From NCBI GenBank assembly GCA_965226785.1, contig CBDDEC010000004.1:186001-250000 (forward strand): DNA of 64,000 bases, given 5' to 3'. The stretch is from CBDDEC01 sp965226785 (lineage in GTDB: Bacteria; Chloroflexota; Dehalococcoidia; UBA2979). Made by a program: the position numbers and the translations under genes. The notes under the pieces were generated by a model that was not told the DNA's origin, did not search any database, and saw nothing but the letters and a program-made list of their open reading frames with translations. Of the stretch, positions 17,310-25,095 are shown one piece after another (the stretch's first letter is position 1; the number at the start of each line of letters is the position of its first letter).

Positions 17310-17845
17310 CGTACGGTGATCGTGCCTTCCATCCCCGCGCTGCGGTGGCCTGGGACGTCGCAGTAGAAGACGTACTCACCGGGCTCGTCCAGGCGCAGGC
17401 GAACGGTGGCCCCGTCGCCGCGATCGAGCGCGACGTGCACCGCGAAACTGCCGCCATGGCGCTGGTCGGCTCCATCGCCCGCCTCGGCCGCCGAGGGCGT
17501 ACCGAGGCGGTTCATCGTGAAGTCGTGTTCGAGGCTGCCCGTGTTCTCCAGCGCGAGCTCAACGATCGCGCCCGCCTCAAACGTCAGCGCCTCCTCGCTG
17601 AACTCGATGTCCTCGAGGGCCAGCTCGACCGTGCGGTCGGCCGGCTCGTCGAAGAGCCCGACGCGTTCGAGGATGAGCTGCCCGTCTGCCGTCGTGTGGG
17701 CGGCGCTGCCACCCTCGACCGGACTGGAACTGCAGGCGGCGAACGCCACCACCAACAGCAGGGGCAGAGTCAGACGCCGAGGGGTCGAGCGGCCGTCAGG
17801 CCTGGACGGCAGGGAGAACCTCCTCGACGAACGCCTGCATCGCAT
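17306..17845 (-). CDS. Secreted type-1 copper protein (cupredoxin domain)
   Basis: 179-residue exported electron-transfer or copper-binding protein. A basic N-terminus and hydrophobic stretch (about 24-37) end in FAACSSS, a lipoprotein-like cleavage site with an unusual residue at -3. The cupredoxin domain spans about 90-179: SLEHDFTM supplies the first His, and FYCDVPGHRSAGM gives the Cys-x4-His-x4-Met ligand set of a type-1 copper site. Its first 50 bases overlap the end of the LLM gene upstream. The pairing with the phosphotransferase may be only operon packing. Electron partners are unknown. Confidence 0.82.
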   Translation of the reverse strand: MRCRRSSRRFSLPSRPDGRSTPRRLTLPLLLVVAFAACSSSPVEGGSAAHTTADGQLILERVGLFDEPADRTVELALEDIEFSEEALTFEAGAIVELALENTGSLEHDFTMNRLGTPSAAEAGDGADQRHGGSFAVHVALDRGDGATVRLRLDEPGEYVFYCDVPGHRSAGMEGTITVR

Positions 17846-18734
17846 CCCACTCGATCGGCGGGCGGATGGCGATGCTCACGCGGGATGCGCCCGCCTGCTC
17901 GTGCGCTTTCAGCGTCTCAATCGCCTGCTGCGGCGTGCCGGCCAGCGCACCGGTCGTCGGCATGCGGCCGCCCGCGGCCAGGGCATCGCCGGCGCGCTTC
18001 GCGATGCGCTCCGCGTCCGCAGCGTTGGCGCCCATGTGCATGTGCAGGTTGATCGAGCGCTCGATCTCGTCGGGATCGCGGTCCTCACGGTCGCACCACA
18101 TATCGAGCACGCCGTTCAGCCGGGCGAACTCCTCGAGGTTGATGTAGGGCACGTTCCAGCCGTCGGCCCAGCGGGCGGCGATGCGCAGCGTGCGCTTCTC
18201 GCCGCGCCCGCCGACGACGATCGGGATCGGCGTCTGCACCGGGCGAGGCTCCAGGTGCGCCTCCTCGATCGAATAGAACTGGCCCTCGAAGCTGGGCGCC
18301 TCCTCGGAGAACAACAGCCGCAGGATCTGTGCCGACTCCTCGAGCTGGTCCATGCGCTCCTTCGTCGGGCGGAACGGATAGCCGTAGGCGCGGTGCTCCG
18401 GCACGTGCCAGCCGGCGCCGATGCCCACCTCGATGCGGCCGTGCGAGACGTGGTCCAGCGTCATCATCGAGTTCGCAAGCAGCGACGGGTTGCGGTACTG
18501 CATGCAGAAGACGTGGCACCCGATGCGGACGTGCTCCGTCTCGGCAGCAAGCACGGACATCGCGGCGACAGCCTCGAAGGCCGAGTGCGTGCCATCGATC
18601 GGCGGGGCCTCGTAGAAGTGGTCCCAGATCGAGATGAAGTCGAAGCCGTTCTGGTCGATGAAGCGCCAGAGTCGACGCAGCTCGTCCATCTCCACATCCT
18701 GCTGGCCTGTGTGCACGCCGATCTTCAAGGCCAT
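17796..18734 (-). CDS. LLM-class, probably F420-dependent oxidoreductase
   Basis: Luciferase-like TIM-barrel oxidoreductase of 312 residues. GFDFISIWDHFYEAPP near residue 31, the segment RIGCHVFCMQYRNPSLLA and LDHVSHGRIEVGIGAGWHVPEH around 93-114 are family signatures. PIPIVVGGRGEKRTLRIAARWADGWN closes the cofactor pocket. The GxGAGW-type pocket is typical of F420 users rather than FMN users, but the cofactor is an inference. A GAGGAG site precedes the ATG. It heads the minus-strand run LLM-cupredoxin-kinase-tag. Substrate unknown. Confidence 0.87.
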   Translation of the reverse strand: MALKIGVHTGQQDVEMDELRRLWRFIDQNGFDFISIWDHFYEAPPIDGTHSAFEAVAAMSVLAAETEHVRIGCHVFCMQYRNPSLLANSMMTLDHVSHGRIEVGIGAGWHVPEHRAYGYPFRPTKERMDQLEESAQILRLLFSEEAPSFEGQFYSIEEAHLEPRPVQTPIPIVVGGRGEKRTLRIAARWADGWNVPYINLEEFARLNGVLDMWCDREDRDPDEIERSINLHMHMGANAADAERIAKRAGDALAAGGRMPTTGALAGTPQQAIETLKAHEQAGASRVSIAIRPPIEWDAMQAFVEEVLPAVQA

Positions 18735-18904
18735 ACGGTTCGCTCCTCGCTACGTTCCTGCCGGGCCAGGCGAAGCCTTTGTGGGAAGGCCGGGCGCTCG
18801 GCGGGATGCTACACCGGGAGCGGCGGGCGATCTTCAGGCGAGTGGCCTCGCGGATGGTTGTTCGGGTGCGAGGCCGGGTTTAATCTGATGATTCGGTAGA
18901 GTCC

Positions 18905-18981
18905 GGGCGGTTAGCTCAGCTGGCTAGAGCGCCCGCTTCACACGCGGGAGGTCACTGGTTCAAGTCCAGTACTGCCCACCA
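18905..18981 (+). tRNA. tRNA-Val (anticodon CAC), CCA encoded
   Basis: Complete cloverleaf with a 7-bp acceptor stem (18905-18911 with 18971-18977), discriminator A and an encoded CCA at 18979-18981. The anticodon loop TTCACAC gives CAC, reading GUG. First of three tRNA genes in a row. Confidence 0.95.
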
Positions 18982-19033
18982 GCCCGGCACCGCAGCCGGG
19001 ACGGAGGGCTCGACGAGGAGCATCGGGACATGT

Positions 19034-19121
<88 letters not shown>

Positions 19122-19161
19122 CACAGTTGTCCCGCCAACCCCTCGTCAGACGATCGAGCGC

Positions 19162-19237
19162 GCGCTCGTAGCTCAGTGGATAGAGCGCTGCCCTGCGGAG
19201 GCAGAGGTCCGAGGTTCGAATCCTCGCGGGCGCGCCA
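19162..19237 (+). tRNA. tRNA-Arg (anticodon GCG), CCA encoded
   Basis: Cloverleaf with acceptor stem 19162-19168 paired to 19227-19233, discriminator G and CCA at 19235-19237. The anticodon loop CTGCGGA gives GCG, reading CGC. Most bacteria read CGU/CGC with an inosine-modified ACG tRNA instead, so this anticodon is unusual. An integrase remnant follows 80 bases downstream, so the 3' end is a likely attachment site. Confidence 0.93.
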
Positions 19238-19318
19238 CCACATCAACGTTTCTTCGCCGCGCCGTGATCATCTGCCTTAGCGATTGGGGCCGCTTTGGGG
19301 CCATCTTGTCGCTAGAGG

Positions 19319-19777
19319 TCACCCGAGCAGATGGTCGAGCGCGTGTGCCGAGTTCGCTTGACCGCCGGGCAGGAGGTGTGCGTACACTCGCTCAGTGATG
19401 GCAGTTGAGGAGTGTCCCAACCGACGGGCGACCTCGAACGTGGAAACACCCGCCGCGAGCCAGTGCGATGCGGCAGTGCGACGCATCGTGTACCAATCGA
19501 TCTGGTCTGCGGCCTCAATTTCTGTCCGTGCGAGGAGGCGTCGGAAGCCTCGCACGAAGTTCCGCGGGCTCCACGGGGTTCCGACGCTCGACGGGAACAG
19601 GAGGTCATCGTCGGGCCAAATCTCAACCAGGCTCAAGCGACGCTGGTTCTGAACACTCCGATGCGTTCGCACTAGCTCCACGCTCGTCGAGGAGAGCTCG
19701 AGCGTTCGTCGGCTTCGAGCCTTCGGCTCGTTGAAGTTGGCCTGACCGCGCTGGTGATGGTCGTCTCTGGCATCACA
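19319..19777 (-). pseudogene. Tyrosine recombinase (phage-type integrase), C-terminal remnant
   Basis: About 153 codons of an integrase catalytic domain reading towards the tRNA-Arg gene. The segment NEPKARSRRTLELSS (near 19700-19740) is the usual strand before the catalytic region. AGVSTFEVARRLGHSSTAIT and VYAHLLP are the C-terminal motifs with the last His and the nucleophilic Tyr. Where a working enzyme has HxLRHT, this one reads YTMRRT, so two catalytic His residues are lost. The N-terminal DNA-binding half is missing: the frame meets a stop at 19778-19780, where a different gene fragment begins. Orientation and position beside a tRNA 3' end are those of an integrated element, now dead. 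Confidence 0.8.
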
Positions 19778-19879
19778 TCAGCTACTCTCCCAGCTGACCG
19801 CCCACGCCCGCACTGGCTGCTCGAAGCCCTTCATCGCCACCTCGCCGCGGTCCTCGAACTCGAAGTCCTTGCCCGCCAT
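19778..19879 (-). pseudogene. C-terminal fragment of a class III nucleotidyl cyclase
   Basis: The minus strand encodes about 33 residues, including GKDFEFEDRGEVAMKGFEQP and then VRAWAV, ending in TGA at 19778. This is the standard tail of class III adenylate/guanylate cyclases, where LKG(F)xxPVxxxxV closes the domain; the intact cyclase at 61545-62840 ends with the equivalent sequence. An upstream in-frame stop just beyond 19890 and the lack of any catalytic core show it is a remnant. It abuts the integrase remnant directly, so the junction at 19778 may be a recombination scar. Confidence 0.6.
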
Positions 19880-20091
19880 CCCCTGCCTCGATAGCAGCGC
19901 TCATCGAGGCGATCACACCGGAGAGTTGCGACTGGCGATGCGGATCGATCGCACACTATTCGCCCTCGGGATCCTCTCGCTGGCCTCCGGTGTTCTGGTA
20001 TACGCGTTTGCTCGGTCCGCCCGTTCCAGGCACCCTCGATGCAGGGCGTCCGGTCTCTCTCGGCAGAGAGGCCGCTCAGGATCAGCGCGGG
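19880..20091. other. Intergenic stretch with a possible membrane-protein N-terminal fragment
   Basis: No complete gene. From an ATG at 19934 the plus strand reads MRIDRTLFALGILSLASGVL and continues hydrophobically to about 20010, then turns into non-coding-like sequence. It looks like the first helix of a broken membrane protein next to the other decayed fragments here. Nothing else is seen. Confidence 0.25.
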
Positions 20092-20931
20092 CTAGTCGCC
20101 GAGCCCGGCCTCGGACGGCGCGTCGGCGAGGCCCGGGCGGATCAGCTGCTCGTATGCCGCCGCGCCGATCAAGCCACCGAGGAGCGGCCCGACGATGTAC
20201 ACCCAGAAGCCGTTGCGAGGGCCGGGGATGGCGATCTCGTCCCAGCCCGCGAAGAAGGCGACGATCCGCGGCCCGAAGTCACGAGCGGGGTTCCAGGCTC
20301 CCTGCGTGATCGGCGCGAATAGGCTGATCAGCACCGCTACCGTGAAGCCGACCATTAGTGGCCAGATCCACCGCGACGGGGCGATGCGGCTCCGCGGGTC
20401 CGTCAGCGCGAAGATCATGAACACCAGCACGGCGGTGCCCAGCGCCTCGACGCCCGCGGCACCGATCGGCGAGACCAGGTCGTGCGCTGCGGCGTCGGTG
20501 CCGAACTCGGCCGGATTCGGGAAGTACTCGCCGAAGACCATCGCCGAGAGCTGGCTGCCGGGCTCGCCGCGCACGATGTCTCGCTGCTGCTCGAACCGCT
20601 CGATGAACGGACCCCACACAGCGAGCACCGTGAGTCCGGCGAGGATGCCCCCGCTGAGCTGCGCGGCCCAGTAGGTCGGCAACCGCCGCCAGGGGAAGTC
20701 GTGCGGACGGAAGATCGCGAAGGCGAGGGTGACCGCTGGGTTGAGGTGAGCGCCGGAGACCGCCGCGGTGGCGTAGATCGCCAGCGACACTCCGAAGCCC
20801 CACACCAACGCTACCTGCCACAGCCCCGGCAGCGCGTCGGTGATCACCGCCGAGGCGACAGCGCCGGTACCGAAGAGCACGAGCAGGTAGGTGCCGACTA
20901 CCTCGGCGAGGTAGACGCGGTTCGAGGTCAT
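20092..20931 (-). CDS. Aquaporin/glycerol facilitator (MIP family)
   Basis: 279-residue channel with six membrane helices passing water or small neutral solutes. The two half-helix motifs are intact: SGAHLNPAVT (about residue 58) and GAWNPARDFGPR (about 211). The loop between helices 3 and 4 is long, which with the aromatic/Asp pattern around the second NPA (NPARD) is nearer to GlpF-type aquaglyceroporins than to AqpZ; the specificity is an inference. No glycerol kinase gene lies nearby. The ATG at 20931 is the natural start, since the first helix follows directly. Confidence 0.9.
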   Translation of the reverse strand: MTSNRVYLAEVVGTYLLVLFGTGAVASAVITDALPGLWQVALVWGFGVSLAIYATAAVSGAHLNPAVTLAFAIFRPHDFPWRRLPTYWAAQLSGGILAGLTVLAVWGPFIERFEQQRDIVRGEPGSQLSAMVFGEYFPNPAEFGTDAAAHDLVSPIGAAGVEALGTAVLVFMIFALTDPRSRIAPSRWIWPLMVGFTVAVLISLFAPITQGAWNPARDFGPRIVAFFAGWDEIAIPGPRNGFWVYIVGPLLGGLIGAAAYEQLIRPGLADAPSEAGLGD

Positions 20932-21102
20932 GATGCGCCACCGCCATTACCTGTGGTGCGAGCTCAAGCTCATCGATCAGCGCCTCTTCTCGATATGCCG
21001 GTCACCGTAGCAGCCCGCTGACCTCTCCTTGTCCGACGCGCGCTTCTCGACCGCTATCCTCGTGATAGGCTCCCGGCGGAGCGGTGGGAGAAGGGGCTGA
21101 GC

Positions 21103-21257
21103 ATGAACTGCTTACAGTGCGCGCTCCAGGATCGTGAACGGCCAGCAGTTGCTGTTTGACTTGTGAAGCGGCGCTGTGCCTTGAGCACCGGCGAGAGGCT
21201 CAAGAGGCACGCGCCGGCGGCACTAGGTTCGATTGTGGGCATCGTCCACTGAGCTGA
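21103..21257 (+). pseudogene. DUF2180-like zinc-ribbon small protein, frameshifted
   Basis: An ATG with a good GGGG site upstream opens MNCLQCALQDRERPAVAV and then meets TGA. Read from 21155 in the -1 frame the sequence continues CLTCEAALCLEHRREAQEA and ends DCGHRPLS at 21257. Together the pieces give CxxC...CxxC...LCxEH, the layout of the ~60-residue DUF2180 zinc-binding proteins. The shift lies in GCTGTTTGAC, beside a T run, so it is either a sequencing slip or a real break. Function of the family is unknown. It lies between the aquaporin and KatG. Confidence 0.55.
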
Positions 21258-21393
21258 CCGCTGGAGGCAGGACCCTACCGCACAAGAGCGTCGGCATACG
21301 TCCGAATGATCGCGAGGCACTCGCGAGCGCCCTGGAGCGTGCTGCGCGGCGCGGTGGCGTCCTCCGCTGAGGTGAGGGAAGACGAGGCATGAC
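21258..21393 (+). other. Short gap upstream of katG
   Basis: No confident gene. A plus-strand open stretch of about 40 codons ends ALERAARRGGVLR at about 21370 and has coding-like composition, but it shows no recognisable start or family. A GAGG ribosome site at about 21383 precedes the TTG start of katG. Confidence 0.3.
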
Positions 21394-23562
<2,169 letters not shown>

Positions 23563-23700
23563 TCTCTGATGCATGTTAGCGACTCACGCCCCCAGGAGGA
23601 GCGCAATTTAGGATTCGGATTCACGCCCCCTCGCGGCGCCGGCCGCGGCGTCTCTGACGGTGAAGGGCTTACTGCGTGCCCTACATGAAGCCATCGAACA

Positions 23701-23955
23701 GTGAACTTTCGGCAAAGGATCGGGGCGCGCCTTTTGGAAGTTCGCCACGCCCGGAAGGTCACGCAGACAAGCGCTGCGCGCGCGGCGGGCCGGTCCCAGT
23801 CATCGATCTCGTACTACGAGCAGGGCCGGCGCGAGTTCAACGTCGTGGACTTGCTCGCGATCCTCGACGATATGAAAGTCAGCCTGGCCGACTACAAAGG
23901 GGTCATGAATAGATATCACGGTGTAGCGGTGACCAGGTCAGTGGTTTCAACGTGA
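23701..23955 (+). CDS. XRE-family helix-turn-helix regulator
   Basis: 84-residue DNA-binding protein made almost entirely of one Cro/C1-type HTH domain. RIGARLLEVRHARKVTQTSA gives helices 1-2, and RSQSSISYYEQGRREF is the recognition helix region with the usual S-x-S-x-Y/W-E-x-G pattern. DLLAILDDMKVSLADY closes the domain. The start is GTG at 23701. There is no effector domain. Its closest neighbours are the frameshifted two-helix protein and the large membrane protein cassette, which it may control. Confidence 0.75.
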   Translation: MNFRQRIGARLLEVRHARKVTQTSAARAAGRSQSSISYYEQGRREFNVVDLLAILDDMKVSLADYKGVMNRYHGVAVTRSVVST

Positions 23956-24008
23956 TATCCCTCGGGCAGGCGGACATGTAGCAGTGTGGGCACCCACCAG
24001 CCCTGACC

Positions 24009-24255
24009 CTACTTCCGAATTATCACCGATGCCCCCAGCACGAAGATTGCCACTGCCCAAGGGAAGATCGCGCCGACTGTGACCGCGGCGAACGCAGTCA
24101 GCGTCTTCACCGTCTCTTCGGATGCGGCCGAGAGGATGTCCTGCCCAAGCACTACCCGAGTATGCGGCCTTCGTTGCACCGACGATTATCAGGACTGCGC
24201 CGGCGAACGAAAACGTCGACCACACTCCACTCAACTTCTCGCTCGGCACCTCCAT
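24009..24255 (-). pseudogene. Small two-helix membrane protein, frameshifted
   Basis: An ATG at 24255 with a GGGAG site reads MEVPSEKLSGVWSTF and a first hydrophobic helix (AGAVLIIVGATKAA). The frame then becomes arginine-rich and non-membranous. A +1 shift near 24155 restores a sensible protein: QDILSAASEETVKTLTAFAA, a second helix FPWAVAIFVLGASVII, RK, stop at 24009. The composite is about 80 residues with two helices and both ends predicted on the same side. No family is recognised. The shift may be a sequencing slip. Its start faces the next gene's start across only 33 bases. Confidence 0.55.
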
Positions 24256-24288
24256 CGGATAAGCTCCCGACCCAGTCAGGGACTAATC

Positions 24289-25095
24289 ATGACGACTTTC
24301 GATACTCTGCTCGCCGAAGCGGATTCAGCCACGCTGGCGCAGCGCCTCGACGAGCTGTCCGACCAGATTGCGGAACGCGGCCTCCGTTACTCGGCCGAGA
24401 CGGCCTCGGACGCGGAGACCGACGAGTTCGACGCGTTGCTCGACGAGCAACGGCGACTCAGGCGGCTTTACGTCGGTCTGATCCCGCCGCGATCGATCAG
24501 CCGCGATCCGTTCACCGCGCAGGAACTGTTCCGCGCGATCGATCCGTCGCTCGCCGGTCGCTGGTGGGACCACCGCACCCCGCTACGCACGCCCCGCGCC
24601 GATCCTGCGACGCTGTACGCCCTCACCGGAGCGCTCGCGCTCGGCGGCGACCCCGAACCGACGCTGCACCTCATCGCGCCGGGACCCGCGGTGCCGTACA
24701 TCGTGCCGAGGCTACTCGAGCCCGCCGGCACCGTCGCGGTGCTCTCCTCGGTCGCCGTCGGCAAGCACCGCGCTTACTTGACGGCGTACTTTGCAGCATC
24801 GGAGTTCGGGCCCGATGGCATGCCTCGCACACGCGAGCTGCCGATCGCAAACGAATGGCCATACGACCGCTGGGTCGGGCCGGGCGGCTGGCGTGAGGTG
24901 TACGCGGACGAAGCGATCGACCTCGATATCGGCCGCTGGATCGACGACCAGCGCCTGCTCTGGATCGCGCCCGACGACGATCGAGCGATCCTGCGGGACG
25001 GGCGCGGTGGGGGCGACGAGGGCGAGCGCTGCCCCTACCTCGACCTCGCTGGCGCCAGCGCACCGCAACGCATCCAGGCTGGTGTGACATGGTAA
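24289..25095 (+). CDS. Uncharacterised protein upstream of the ExoY-like membrane protein
   Basis: 268-residue soluble protein with no signal peptide and no recognised domain. The N-terminus (1-60) is a Glu/Ala-rich helical segment. A Pro-rich middle (PPRSISRDPFTAQELFRAID) is followed by an alternating hydrophobic/charged C-terminal half ending at the TGG-TAA. ATG at 24289 has CAGGGA upstream and the frame before it looks non-coding. The stop overlaps the start of the 919-residue gene by seven bases, so the two are translated together; a chaperone, adaptor or immunity role for its product is conceivable but only inferred from this coupling. Confidence 0.7.
   Translation: MTTFDTLLAEADSATLAQRLDELSDQIAERGLRYSAETASDAETDEFDALLDEQRRLRRLYVGLIPPRSISRDPFTAQELFRAIDPSLAGRWWDHRTPLRTPRADPATLYALTGALALGGDPEPTLHLIAPGPAVPYIVPRLLEPAGTVAVLSSVAVGKHRAYLTAYFAASEFGPDGMPRTRELPIANEWPYDRWVGPGGWREVYADEAIDLDIGRWIDDQRLLWIAPDDDRAILRDGRGGGDEGERCPYLDLAGASAPQRIQAGVTW

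Noticed and set aside
21054..21320. 88-codon minus-strand frame before katG
   Set aside because: Antisense to the zinc-ribbon gene, whose Cys pattern and ribosome site make the plus strand the coding one.
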